From Vibrio azureus (GTDB lineage: Bacteria > Pseudomonadota > Gammaproteobacteria > Enterobacterales > Vibrionaceae), in assembly GCF_002849855.1 (NCBI RefSeq), contig NZ_CP018617.1, positions 1,509,467-1,573,466 on the forward strand: 64,000 nt of DNA, in the 5' to 3' direction. The first letter of the stretch is position 1, and each line of letters begins with the position of its first letter. Positions 22,976 to 31,768 of the stretch are shown here, piece by piece. A program made the translations under genes and the position numbers. The notes beneath the pieces are model-generated. The model saw only the letters and a program-made list of their open reading frames with translations, searched no databases and was not told where the DNA came from.

Positions 22976-23044
22976 GTAAATAGGATTCAGGCACAAAAAG
23001 CACCATTCAATTGAGTGGTACCCCATCTAAGAATAGGAAGAATT

Positions 23045-23581
23045 ATGTATCAAGACATCCTAACCTTTTGGTTTCAACAACTCTCGCCTAAAGACTGGTT
23101 TAACTACAATGCTGAAGTCGATCAGCAAATAGAGGAACAATTTCTTGTCACACTTAAGCAAGCAGAACAATCTGAGCTATTTAGCTGGCGAAAAACGGCT
23201 CACGGGCGCTTGGCAGAAGTGATTGTTCTTGACCAATTTTCTCGAAATATTTACCGCAACTCCCCCAAAGCTTTTGCTCAAGATGGAATGGCACTGGCTC
23301 TCGCGCAAGAAGCAATCAGCCTAGGTTTGGATAAGCCGTTAAGTGCTGTTGAGCGCAGCTTTCTTTATATGCCTTTCATGCATAGTGAATCAAAGCTTAT
23401 TCATCAAACCGCTGAACAATTATTTAAATCACTAGACCAGCCTATCAGCTATGAGTTTGAACTGAAACATAAAGCCATTATCGATCAATTTAGCCGCTAC
23501 CCACATCGTAATGCAATACTAGGTAGAACGAGTACAGAACAAGAGTTAGAGTTTTTGAAGCAACCTAATTCAAGTTTTTAA
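23045..23581 (+). CDS. DUF924-family protein
   Basis: A 178-residue protein of the DUF924 (TPR-like helical) family, recognised by DILTFWFQQ at the start, RLAEVIVLDQFSRNIYR in the middle, and ERSFLYMPFMHSE and YPHRNAILGRTSTEQELEFL. The biochemical role of the family is unknown to me. AGGAAG precedes the ATG at 23045; the longer frame upstream starts at GTG with no ribosome site. Confidence 0.85.
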   Translation: MYQDILTFWFQQLSPKDWFNYNAEVDQQIEEQFLVTLKQAEQSELFSWRKTAHGRLAEVIVLDQFSRNIYRNSPKAFAQDGMALALAQEAISLGLDKPLSAVERSFLYMPFMHSESKLIHQTAEQLFKSLDQPISYEFELKHKAIIDQFSRYPHRNAILGRTSTEQELEFLKQPNSSF

Positions 23582-23598
23582 TTGGTCACATTCAATTC

Positions 23599-23662
23599 AA
23601 ATCTACTTCAAGGTGCTTGTTTTCACAAGGTTACCTGAATCGGGCATCTTAAAGTAGATTGA
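23599..23662. repeat. Diverged intergenic palindrome
   Basis: AATCTACTTCAAGGTGC and GCATCTTAAAGTAGATT are inverted arms around about 30 bases. It resembles the TATACCC family in its middle (CTTCAAGGTGC) but has different ends. Confidence 0.55.
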
Positions 23663-23805
23663 GCGGCTCTATCGTTCACACCCACCCGTTGATAACATAA
23701 AATTATCAAAACAAGAAAATATGATAATTTCAAACAGCTCGATGATAGGCTTATTCTGAACTTCAACAAAATAATGAATCTCTCATATACTGTTTGGAGT
23801 ACACA

Positions 23806-24291
23806 ATGAAAATGAATCATGTTGGTATTATGGTTGGCAATATGGATCAAGCGGTTGAGTTTTATACCAAAGCTTTAGGTCTCAGAGTCGTTATGAATAA
23901 CACTAAGGTCATCGAAGAGCGTCAAAGTGCGATTGGTAGAATGTGTATTGCTGTTTTTGGTGAAGGCTTTAAAGGTTTCAATATTGCACACCTTGTTACA
24001 ACCGATGGCATTGGAGTGGAACTCTTTGAGATGGTAGACCGACAAGAGCGACACGACGTGGATTTTTCTCGTTTGGGGATCTTCCACTTCTGTCTTCAAT
24101 CTGACGACTTTGAAGCCACTATCCAACGCGTTGAACAATATGGCGGTCGTGCACGTATGGATGTGATGCGCTATCACCCAGAAGACGATTCGAAACCTGC
24201 AAAAATGGTTTACCTTGAAGACCCATTTGGTAATTTATTTGAGCTTTACTCGCACTCTTATGAAGAAACATACGCGTCTGACTATGAATAG
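23806..24291 (+). CDS. VOC-family (glyoxalase-like) protein
   Basis: A vicinal-oxygen-chelate fold protein of about 161 residues. MNHVGIMVGNMDQAVEFY carries the first His metal ligand, FHFCLQSDDFE a second, and YLEDPFGNLFELY the terminal Glu. Members act as dioxygenases, lyases or resistance proteins. The start follows TTTGGAG at the best spacing. A second VOC gene lies 91 bases downstream, possibly cotranscribed. Substrate unknown. Confidence 0.82.
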   Translation: MKMNHVGIMVGNMDQAVEFYTKALGLRVVMNNTKVIEERQSAIGRMCIAVFGEGFKGFNIAHLVTTDGIGVELFEMVDRQERHDVDFSRLGIFHFCLQSDDFEATIQRVEQYGGRARMDVMRYHPEDDSKPAKMVYLEDPFGNLFELYSHSYEETYASDYE

Positions 24292-24350
24292 TATACCCAA
24301 GTAACTTCAGGAGCCCTGCTCAGCGAGAGGACCTAAGCTCTAAGATACAG
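24292..24350. repeat. TATACCC-type repeat, left half
   Basis: TATACCCAAGTAACTTCAG followed by CTGCTCAGCGAGAG and AAGATACAG. It lies between the two VOC genes and lacks the closing arm. Confidence 0.6.
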
Positions 24351-24382
24351 CAATGATTTTTAGATAAACGGGAATAGAAACA

Positions 24383-24799
24383 ATGACGAATACCATTATA
24401 AAAATCAGAGCCATTGATCATGTCGTGCTTCGGACTTCTCGCTTGGAAGCAATGCTGCAGTTTTATCAGGGCATTCTTGGTTGTGCTATCGAACGACAGC
24501 TCGATGAACTGGGCTTAACGCAATTAAGAGCTGGCAATGCCATTATCGATTTAATCACCATTGATAAGCCACTGGGTCAATTAGGCGGTAAGCCTCCGAG
24601 TCAAAATGGTCGGAACCTTGACCATTTTTGCTTACAAATTGAGACATTTGATGAAGCTGAGTTGCTCAAGTTTCTCAAGCAACATCACGTTCAGGTCGAA
24701 GAGTTTACAGAGCGCTATGGAGCCCAAGGTTTTGGCCGCTCTGTTTATATCCAAGACCCAGAAAACAACATTATCGAACTAAAACCAACGAAATCGTAG
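24383..24799 (+). CDS. VOC-family protein
   Basis: A 138-residue VOC-fold protein. IRAIDHVVLRTSRLEAML opens with a His ligand, LDHFCLQIETFD and VYIQDPENNIIELKP carry the second His and the Glu. It resembles small stand-alone VOC proteins of the YwkD/fosfomycin-resistance-like group, but no substrate can be named. It lies after the other VOC gene with only a repeat between. Confidence 0.82.
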   Translation: MTNTIIKIRAIDHVVLRTSRLEAMLQFYQGILGCAIERQLDELGLTQLRAGNAIIDLITIDKPLGQLGGKPPSQNGRNLDHFCLQIETFDEAELLKFLKQHHVQVEEFTERYGAQGFGRSVYIQDPENNIIELKPTKS

Positions 24800-24800
24800 G

Positions 24801-24896
24801 ATGACTACCGAGTCACCTCAGGTACTTTATTCAGAGAGACGACCTTAGCGCTCCAGCCAACTCGCTAAATACTGTATCTTGGGGTGACTGGGTATA
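24801..24896. repeat. Long TATACCC-type repeat
   Basis: The right end TGACTGGGTATATT and inner TGTATCTTGGGG with a left ACCGAGTCACCTCAGG form a degenerate inverted pair about 95 bases apart. It ends just after the VOC gene. Confidence 0.6.
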
Positions 24897-24917
24897 TTTA
24901 ATATTAAAAAATATAAA

Positions 24918-25280
24918 TTATACTTCTTCTGCATCAATAAAGACTTCAAAGTCTGGCGCTTCAGCTATCCATAAGAAGTCTTTCTCATTAAGTTTAAATA
25001 CGTAATCTTGAAAAAGAATACCCGTAGAACGGAACTTGTTTAATTCAGCATCACTGCAGTTGGCAAACAAGTTTTCACTGGTGATCGCTAAAATATCGCA
25101 GTAAGAATTAAGCGTGCTAATTAGATTTTTAAATTCAAGCGGTTCGCCTCGTAACATTTCGGTTATCATAATGCACTGCTTAAATTGATTGGTAATCATA
25201 TTAGGTAATGTAATCAAAATAATATCCCTATACCATTGATTGATTTTTATTAACGTACACATTAAACCATCAAACTCCAT
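24918..25280 (-). CDS. Hypothetical protein, 120 residues
   Basis: A 120-residue protein not recognised. It has no signal peptide or clear membrane span; the central part has hydrophobic helices (FKNLISTLNSYCDILAITSE) and an acidic C-terminus (FEVFIDAEEV). A GGAAACAATC stretch precedes the ATG. It stands between a VOC gene and the emrB-like gene on the minus strand. Probably expressed but could be a short accessory gene. Confidence 0.55.
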   Translation of the reverse strand: MEFDGLMCTLIKINQWYRDIILITLPNMITNQFKQCIMITEMLRGEPLEFKNLISTLNSYCDILAITSENLFANCSDAELNKFRSTGILFQDYVFKLNEKDFLWIAEAPDFEVFIDAEEV

Positions 25281-25369
25281 GATTGTTTCCGGTCGTTAAC
25301 TTCGTTGAGTATAGGCAATAAAAGTGAAAAAAATAAAAAATTTCCACCTTAATCGCTATCAGAGTCACC

Positions 25370-26857
25370 TTACTTAGAACGAATCAAAAATAACATTGGC
25401 ATCATGATGACAAACATTACCCCAACCAATTGAAATGTATGAACAAACGCCACCATTTGTGACTGCTGGTGCAGCATTGTTTGATATTGCTCTAAAGCGA
25501 GAGGATCCATGATATTGAGGCCTTTCGCCTCAGCCCACTCATGCAACACAGGGTTATAAGGATTAATCCCTTCACTGAGCGCATGCCATTGTTGCTGGCC
25601 TTCGCGGTATTGGTATGTCGTGGCAATAGAGATACCAAAAGAGCTCCCAATGGTACGAAATAAGTTAAAAATACTCGCACCCGCAACAGACTGTTCTTTA
25701 GGCAACGTAAGATACGCAAGCGCAGATAGACTAGAAAATGTTAAACCTAATCCCATTCCTTGAATCATACTTGGCATCACGATCCAGAACGTATCAATCT
25801 CAAGCGAATATAAGGTCATCAGATAGCTACCAATGCCGATGCAGGTTAGACCAAAAACAATTTTTAACCTGGGATCAAACTGCGGATTAAGTTTGATCAC
25901 CAATATTAACATCAGAGCCGAAGCAATCCCTCTTGGCGCCATGAGCATGCCAGTCGTTGAAACCGGGTAATCCAATAAATTTTCCAACATCATAGGCTGT
26001 TGCGTCGTCAAGCCAAACATAGCCATTGAAACAACCGCTATCATCAGCGACGAGGACAACAGGTTCCTATCTTTAAGTAACCAAAGTGGAGCAATTGGGC
26101 TTTGTGTTTTCCAACTGCGGTACAGCCACATAATGAGTCCCATGATGGCAAGGAACAAGGCCGTCTGTATAACGCGAGAGCTAAACCAATCTTCGTCATT
26201 GCCTTTATCGAGCATAAACTGCAAAGCCCCAACCCCCATCGCCATATAACCAATTATCCACCAGTCAAAATCCGGTTTCGATTTATTGCAGATATGGATA
26301 TAACGATAAATAAGTGCTAAACACACCAATCCAAATGGTAAGTTGATATAAAATATCCAGCGCCAATCGACGTTCTCAGTGATCACACCTCCAACCACGG
26401 GTCCGAAGATTGGGCCAAGGAGAATACCGATGGAAAAAATCGCCATTGCTTTACCTTTTTGCTCAGAAGGGTATATCTGAACCAGCATCGATTGGGATAA
26501 AGGAATGACCGAAGCACCAAAGGCACCTTGAATAATTCGAAAGAACACCATTTCTTCCAATGTTGTTGCCTGACCGCACAAAGCACTGGAGATAATGAAA
26601 CCAAGTACTGCCACCAGCATGACTTGACGTTCACCAAAGCGAGATACCCAAAAACTCGTCATGGGAATAAAAATCGCTTCTGCCATGCTGTAGCCAGTCA
26701 ACACCCAAGTAATTTGGTCGGCATTGGCACCAAGCGCTCCCATCATGTGTGAGAGCGATACATTGGCAACGGTCATATCGATCAATACCATGATCGCAGA
26801 CAGCATCAGTGCAACGGTGGCTATCCCGCGTTTGTCAGCCGACATAGGCAAGCTCAT
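25370..26857 (-). CDS. DHA2-family MFS drug exporter (EmrB-like)
   Basis: A 495-residue inner-membrane transporter with about 14 spans. Motif A-like WVSRFGERQVML after TM2, motif C-like GPIFGPVVGGVITENVDWRWIFYINLPFG, and DMTVANVSL in TM1 are typical of EmrB/QacA proton antiporters. Its start overlaps the stop of the HlyD-type gene by four bases (ATGA), so the two are coupled. A TolC-type outer channel would be supplied elsewhere. Substrate unknown; toxic hydrophobic compounds are the family's usual cargo. Confidence 0.92.
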   Translation of the reverse strand: MSLPMSADKRGIATVALMLSAIMVLIDMTVANVSLSHMMGALGANADQITWVLTGYSMAEAIFIPMTSFWVSRFGERQVMLVAVLGFIISSALCGQATTLEEMVFFRIIQGAFGASVIPLSQSMLVQIYPSEQKGKAMAIFSIGILLGPIFGPVVGGVITENVDWRWIFYINLPFGLVCLALIYRYIHICNKSKPDFDWWIIGYMAMGVGALQFMLDKGNDEDWFSSRVIQTALFLAIMGLIMWLYRSWKTQSPIAPLWLLKDRNLLSSSLMIAVVSMAMFGLTTQQPMMLENLLDYPVSTTGMLMAPRGIASALMLILVIKLNPQFDPRLKIVFGLTCIGIGSYLMTLYSLEIDTFWIVMPSMIQGMGLGLTFSSLSALAYLTLPKEQSVAGASIFNLFRTIGSSFGISIATTYQYREGQQQWHALSEGINPYNPVLHEWAEAKGLNIMDPLALEQYQTMLHQQSQMVAFVHTFQLVGVMFVIMMPMLFLIRSK

Positions 26858-27879
26858 TGACTGTGGCTTTGCAAATCAATGGTAACTTCTGAGCTTGCAC
26901 CAACTCTGAGTTGTGGCGAGCCTTGTGGAACTTCTAAGGTTAAACGCACCGGAAACCTTTGTTTAATTTTAACCCAGTTGCCAGTGGCATTTTCAGGCGG
27001 CATCAAAGAGAAAGCAGTACCACTGGCTGGTGAAAGTGCATCCACAGACGCTTTCCATTCAATATCAGGGTACATATCAATCACCACTTTTGCTTCCATG
27101 CCCGGTTTAATATGCGTCAAAGCCGTCTCTTTAAAATTGGCACGAATCCAATAGCTGTCTTTAATGATGATTGGGAAGAGCGTCTGCCCAATATTTACGA
27201 CCGAACCCAATTGTGTTTTCACTTCACCACTGATGCCATCAACAGGTGAGGTAATATCGGTATAGCTCAAATTTAATTTCGCTTGAGCCAGCTGAGCCGA
27301 AGCTTGCTGCACAATAGCCGCTTCCGTCCCAGTTTGCCCACGATTCGCCACAGCCTTTTCTACTGCGGCTCGAGCTTGATCCAAACTGGCTTGAGCGTTA
27401 GATAATTTATTCTTCGCAATATCAAGATTTTGAGTAGAAACAAGCTTGCGTTTAAATAATTCGGCAACGCGTTTGTGCTCTAACTGCGCTTCCGTTAGAT
27501 TCGCTCGCGCTGCATCCAAATTCGCCAATGCTTCAGTGACTTGCTTATCCGCAACATCATGCTGTTGAACTGCCAACTGGTAAGCGGCTTCAGCTTGCTT
27601 TACTGCTAACAGATAAGGACTAGGATCAACCTTAAACAGCAAATCGCCTTTATTGATAGGCTGGAAGTCCTGAACTTCTACCGCAGAAATTTGACCACGA
27701 ATTTGTGGAGCCACAGAAAGAATATTCGCCCGTACATACGCATCTTCGGTACTTGGGTGTGCATCTGAGTATTGCCATGACCAATACATTAACCCAAAGA
27801 TGACGGCACAAATGACAAGAAAAATAACTTTAGTCAGTTTGGAGGTTGAAGACTCTGTTTTTGCAATATCATCACTCAT
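26854..27879 (-). CDS. HlyD/EmrA-type membrane fusion protein
   Basis: A 341-residue periplasmic adaptor with one N-terminal membrane span (VIFLVICAVIFGLMYWSW). The lipoyl half-domains are at about 45-80 and 200-250 with a long coiled-coil hairpin between (AEAAYQLAVQQHDVADKQ, AQLAQAKLNLSYTDI). A beta-barrel part contains FPVRLTLEVPQG. It partners the EmrB-like exporter encoded next, bridging it to a TolC-type outer-membrane channel. No regulator gene adjoins. The start at 27879 follows a weak GGACGA site. Confidence 0.92.
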   Translation of the reverse strand: MSDDIAKTESSTSKLTKVIFLVICAVIFGLMYWSWQYSDAHPSTEDAYVRANILSVAPQIRGQISAVEVQDFQPINKGDLLFKVDPSPYLLAVKQAEAAYQLAVQQHDVADKQVTEALANLDAARANLTEAQLEHKRVAELFKRKLVSTQNLDIAKNKLSNAQASLDQARAAVEKAVANRGQTGTEAAIVQQASAQLAQAKLNLSYTDITSPVDGISGEVKTQLGSVVNIGQTLFPIIIKDSYWIRANFKETALTHIKPGMEAKVVIDMYPDIEWKASVDALSPASGTAFSLMPPENATGNWVKIKQRFPVRLTLEVPQGSPQLRVGASSEVTIDLQSHSQ

Positions 27880-28221
27880 TTATATCGTCCAAGTGTTCAA
27901 TGAATTAGGGCAGTGTAAAAGGTTCATACCATTGAACAAGACAATGATTTGCAAGCTTAACTTTCATTTTTACGCTGTGTGACCTTATTGACTCTCATTG
28001 TACATCCACCTCTGTAAATACTGAGTTGTACAGGTAAGAGCATTCGTCGTTTCAACGCCTTGTAAGATATGATTTTCAACACTTTACACTTCGATGTGAT
28101 AAAGAGTATAGAAGGTAAAATGAGTCATACTGTCATAAAAAGGAAAACCTATTTCAAATATTCCAACTTTTCTTGTCGCTCACTAAATCACCTCAGGTAT
28201 TGTATCAACTCCAAAAAGAGA
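27880..28221. other. Region between the emrA-like and mbnP genes
   Basis: No gene is seen. It holds the emrA promoter region and, at about 28180-28215, a decayed trace of the intergenic repeat (AATCACCTCAGGTATTGTATC). No clear operator was found. Confidence 0.4.
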
Positions 28222-28926
28222 CTACTCAAAAGCCAGCATATTTTGGTAATTGTCTGAAATCAGTCGACTGTCTTTGCGATCAAACTTGATGGTTGGAACT
28301 TGCGACATATCGATGGTGGAGGTTCCCTGAAATAGTTTCATAATATCAACAGTGGCATGGAGTTCTTCACCATGGTCAGGGAAAGGAAACATTAAGGATT
28401 TGTAGTTTTCATCAAATCCAATGTGGTAAACCAGCGGAGTGCTTTTTTCACCACGGTGAAGTGTCCCTTCAAAGAGGACAAATTTATAACCAACATCCCA
28501 ACTCCATGCCATTCGGCTATTGGGATTTACGTCACCACTGACGGTGATCGTTCCATTCGCTTCTGCATCAACACCAATCGATAAACCGATCGCTTCATAT
28601 GGCAAATTGGGGACATCATCGATAACAATGGTGTACTGGTTTTTTTCATTATCAAATCGTACTAAATGATAGCTGTCTGGTTCTAAGTAATGACCTTCTT
28701 CACTGAATAACTTGATATTACTGATATAAAATTGAAAGGAACGAATGCTAAACAGACCGTCGCCACCAGGATTTGGGTAGATAGCACGATTGAATACAAG
28801 AGGTTGCTGATCCACAGTCGGTGTAATGACCAGTGTTAAAGAAACAGGCGCTGAGCTCTGATACAAAGTAAATAAACCGACAACCACAAAAAACAACACG
28901 ACTGGAAATAGTGATTTTTTCTTCAA
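28222..28926 (-). CDS. mbnP: MbnP-family copper-binding protein
   Basis: A 234-residue exported protein with an N-terminal signal anchor (SLFPVVLFFVVVGLFTLY). Family signatures are visible: RSFQFYISNIKLF, the MAWSWDVGYKFVLFEG block, and SMAIDMSQ-type tail. In methanotrophs MbnP is a periplasmic protein whose tryptophan is oxidised to kynurenine by the di-heme enzyme MbnH, allowing copper binding. The Trp-rich MAWSW motif is the place to look for that residue. The gene overlaps mbnH by four bases, so the two are translated together. Confidence 0.82.
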   Translation of the reverse strand: MKKKSLFPVVLFFVVVGLFTLYQSSAPVSLTLVITPTVDQQPLVFNRAIYPNPGGDGLFSIRSFQFYISNIKLFSEEGHYLEPDSYHLVRFDNEKNQYTIVIDDVPNLPYEAIGLSIGVDAEANGTITVSGDVNPNSRMAWSWDVGYKFVLFEGTLHRGEKSTPLVYHIGFDENYKSLMFPFPDHGEELHATVDIMKLFQGTSTIDMSQVPTIKFDRKDSRLISDNYQNMLAFE

Positions 28927-30050
28927 GGTTGTACCTCCCCTATGAAAGGATTAGACAATTTTGGATCAGTAATAAAAGACTCATCCGTGAGTGTGTGTAA
29001 AAAAGCAATAATGGCTTGTTTCTCTTTTTCACTTAAATTGAGGCTGGGTTGATAATCCAACGTCTGCTGCTGGTTATCAGCTTCAACAATCAAAGGGCTC
29101 AATGTGGAACTTACCTTGATCCCTTGGTTATAGTGATCCAAGACCTCCTCCAAAGACTGAAAACGACCATCATGCATATAGGGGGCTGTTAGTGCGATGT
29201 TGCGCAAAGTAGGCACTTTAAATAACCCTTTATGTTCCGCTTTACCTGTGACTGCCATAAGTCCCGGTAAAAGATCTTGTTCCTCATCCAAGCCATTATT
29301 TGAAAAGCCATCATATTGGGTATCAAAGCCACCGGTTAGAAATTGACTGTGACAATCAATACAATTGCCTCCTCGTAAACTCGCTTTGACATCTGGATGG
29401 GCCATAAACAATTTTCGACCTAGCTCTTCTTGATCACTTAATATGACTGTGCCTGCCAAGAATTGATCATATTTAGAATTAGCTGAAACTAACGTCCTTT
29501 GAAAAGCAGACAATGCTTTTGCGATATTCTGCTGATTGATTTCACCGTATGCTTGAGAAAACAGTTGCCGATACTCCTCAATACGTTTTAATTCCGTCAT
29601 CAGTTCGTCCAAATCTCGATTCATTTCATCTGGATTCGTGATGGGTAATAACGCTTGTTGCTCCAATGATGGCGAACGACCATCCCAAAAAAAGTGCTGC
29701 GGCCCCCACATCAAATTCGCTAATGTTGGGGTATTAAATGGTAACGGCATGCCAGAGGCCCCAAGAGAGCGCACCATACCATCAGTGAAGGCTCGACTTT
29801 GCTGATGACAATGCGCACATGAGATCTGATTGCTGCCCGACAAAATGGGATCATAAAACAGCCTGCGCCCTAATTTGACTCCCTCATTGGTTAATGGGTT
29901 ATCTTTTGGGACGGTAAAGTGACCAAACACAAATGGAGCGGAAAAGTCGTTCAATACCGTCACTTTCGGGGATGTGGGATAGCGATTGAGCACAACCAAC
30001 AAGAGCACTAAAACCAGCATCAACACCAGTAACGTAAGTCGTATTTTCAT
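28923..30050 (-). CDS. mbnH: MbnH-like di-heme c-type oxidase (MauG/CcpA superfamily)
   Basis: Periplasmic di-heme protein with two CxxCH sites, CAHCH and CIDCH, about 150 residues apart. Other landmarks are FYDPILSGSNQISCAHCHQQ, FFWDGRSPSLEQQA and VPTLRNIALTAPYMHDGR. These identify the bacterial cytochrome c peroxidase/MauG superfamily; the partner mbnP gene makes MbnH the better call. A membrane anchor lies at the N-terminus. I choose ATG at 30050 for its signal-like start; a GTG at 30098 would add 16 residues. Neither has a good ribosome site, so the start is uncertain. Confidence 0.8.
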   Translation of the reverse strand: MKIRLTLLVLMLVLVLLLVVLNRYPTSPKVTVLNDFSAPFVFGHFTVPKDNPLTNEGVKLGRRLFYDPILSGSNQISCAHCHQQSRAFTDGMVRSLGASGMPLPFNTPTLANLMWGPQHFFWDGRSPSLEQQALLPITNPDEMNRDLDELMTELKRIEEYRQLFSQAYGEINQQNIAKALSAFQRTLVSANSKYDQFLAGTVILSDQEELGRKLFMAHPDVKASLRGGNCIDCHSQFLTGGFDTQYDGFSNNGLDEEQDLLPGLMAVTGKAEHKGLFKVPTLRNIALTAPYMHDGRFQSLEEVLDHYNQGIKVSSTLSPLIVEADNQQQTLDYQPSLNLSEKEKQAIIAFLHTLTDESFITDPKLSNPFIGEVQP

Positions 30051-30125
30051 TTTGATTATCGAAGTGAGGCAGTTAAAAATAGACCACGGCTTTCTCACTA
30101 TTGAATGTTAATCACTTCGCATCTG

Positions 30126-30190
30126 ATTAACGGATACAACAGCTAATGTCTTCAATAATTAATGTATCCTGTAACTAACGGATTCAACAG
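30126..30190. repeat. Imperfect direct repeat upstream of mbnH
   Basis: ATTAACGGATACAACAG (30126-30142) recurs as ACTAACGGATTCAACAG (30174-30190), 15 of 17 matching and 48 bases apart. The spacing and intergenic position suggest a regulator-binding pair for the mbnHP operon, but no protein can be named. Confidence 0.45.
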
Positions 30191-30303
30191 TGAGAAAATG
30201 ATGCTATCTATCTAACGTATTGGTTAAAAAATGGGTTCACTACTAGACAAGATGTAGCGTAATCCACCCATTTAGATGAAACAGGACAACTCTCGCTGCC
30301 TAT

Positions 30304-31638
30304 TTAATGATGATGAACAAAACCAGAACCAAACAATGCTTCAATATTTTCAACACCTTTGCCATAGCTTTGCTTAAAATCTATCGTCTTCAAGCGTTCA
30401 CTGCTCTCTAAATCATGGACCGTCACCGTATGTGCATTAAGCTTGGCAATAAAGTCGATATCCGTTGGGTCGTTATCCTCTTTATTCCCTAGATTAAGTA
30501 AGTTATTTTGCACTGCAATCAGATCTTTTCCAGAGCTGTCGGTAAAGAAAATCATATGGTGAGCACCTGCTTCGGCTTCGATATCGGGACCCGATGACAC
30601 CAGCTCAGGTAAACGGTCTAAATGATAGCGCTTCACCACTCCTGGAATGCCATGACTAATAAACAACTCATCTTCAGTGCCATAGAACTCTAAGGGAACA
30701 CCTGAGCCTTGTTTTGCTCCATCGTACAACTTTAACGGCTCACTAAACAGCTTGTGATCTTCGTAGTATGGAATAAACCAAGTTTCAAATCCCAACATAG
30801 TATTGACCAAAACGCCAGGCTGGACTCCTTCCACAATGCTTGGTCGAAGGAACAAAACTTCGACAGGCGATGATGGCAACCCGATAGGCGAACTGTCTTC
30901 TACTACAATGGTTTCCAAGGGCTTAAATGTATTGAGATCAATCACCGTTATGCTGTTGCCAACTCCCGTTCTAAGATCTGGGTGTGCTGTAGACGAAATA
31001 ACCATTCGGTCTTGATACGCAGAAATACCATGCGGATACATAATGAAAGGTTCGCCTTCCGCCACTTGGCTCTTCCGACTGTCGATCACCTTGATCACTT
31101 CGTTGGTTTGAGCATCGAACACCACCACAGATCCGCCATCTTCTTGATCGAGGCCGCCACCGCCCATAAACGTCACAAACATATATTCTTGATCGCCGAC
31201 CTTGTGCCACATCATGTCCTCACCCACAACTTGGCCCTGCGTATCGAGGCACTGGTGGCTTTGGATTTCAGGAGAACCACGTGTATTTCTGGTCAGTTTT
31301 ATTTCCGCCAAACTGCACTTAGGATCTAACCCTGTCGCATATAATCGACCCGTTGGACTGTAATAGAGATGATGCAGCGGCTCATCCAATTCAGGAAACT
31401 CATAGTCTTGAAATATCTCGCCAAACCGCGTTGAATTAGGATCAAGCTCAACAATCGCCATACTATGGACAGTATCCTTGGTTGGTAACCCTCTCAACAA
31501 GACAAGCGCTTGGCTTTCTTCATTAATTTCTTCGTCATACTGTGAATCTTTTGAGCAAGAGAATAGAAAAAAAGTGACACACAGAACTGCGAAAAGATTA
31601 GCGATTCGCTTAGCCATCATCGTATTGTTATTAAGCAC
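30304..31638 (-). CDS. SBP56-like beta-propeller lipoprotein
   Basis: A 444-residue lipoprotein: GTG start with AAGGAG seven bases before it, then a lipobox FFLFSCSKD. The body shows propeller-like repeats. The segment IVELDPNSTRFGEIFQDY with DEPLHHLYY resembles the VDVDP...ELHH region of selenium-binding protein 56 / methanethiol oxidase. PHGISAYQDRMVISSTAHPD and a terminal FVHHH may bind metal. In known mtoX loci a MauG-type di-heme gene adjoins, as here, and the enzyme converts methanethiol to formaldehyde, H2S and H2O2. The family match is moderate; other propeller proteins cannot be excluded. Confidence 0.5.
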   Translation of the reverse strand: MLNNNTMMAKRIANLFAVLCVTFFLFSCSKDSQYDEEINEESQALVLLRGLPTKDTVHSMAIVELDPNSTRFGEIFQDYEFPELDEPLHHLYYSPTGRLYATGLDPKCSLAEIKLTRNTRGSPEIQSHQCLDTQGQVVGEDMMWHKVGDQEYMFVTFMGGGGLDQEDGGSVVVFDAQTNEVIKVIDSRKSQVAEGEPFIMYPHGISAYQDRMVISSTAHPDLRTGVGNSITVIDLNTFKPLETIVVEDSSPIGLPSSPVEVLFLRPSIVEGVQPGVLVNTMLGFETWFIPYYEDHKLFSEPLKLYDGAKQGSGVPLEFYGTEDELFISHGIPGVVKRYHLDRLPELVSSGPDIEAEAGAHHMIFFTDSSGKDLIAVQNNLLNLGNKEDNDPTDIDFIAKLNAHTVTVHDLESSERLKTIDFKQSYGKGVENIEALFGSGFVHHH

Positions 31639-31727
31639 GTTTACACTCCTTCACTTAAATTAGGCAGCTTTAACCTTTAAAATGGCACATAGGGAGTCAT
31701 CCCATCACCCACGGCCAATGGCTAACA

Positions 31728-31763
31728 AGGCCAGCGTTAACCTTTTTCGTTAACGGCTGGCCT
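31728..31763 (-). terminator. Hairpin after the PLP-enzyme gene
   Basis: AGGCCAGCCGTTAAC pairs with GTTAACGCTGGCCT on the minus strand with one bulged base and a seven-base loop. It stands just past the stop. The T run afterwards is weak. Confidence 0.65.
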
Positions 31764-31768
31764 CAACA

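Noticed and set aside
24182..24291. Frameshift in the first VOC gene
   Set aside because: The frame is complete to a normal YLEDPFGNLFELY end.
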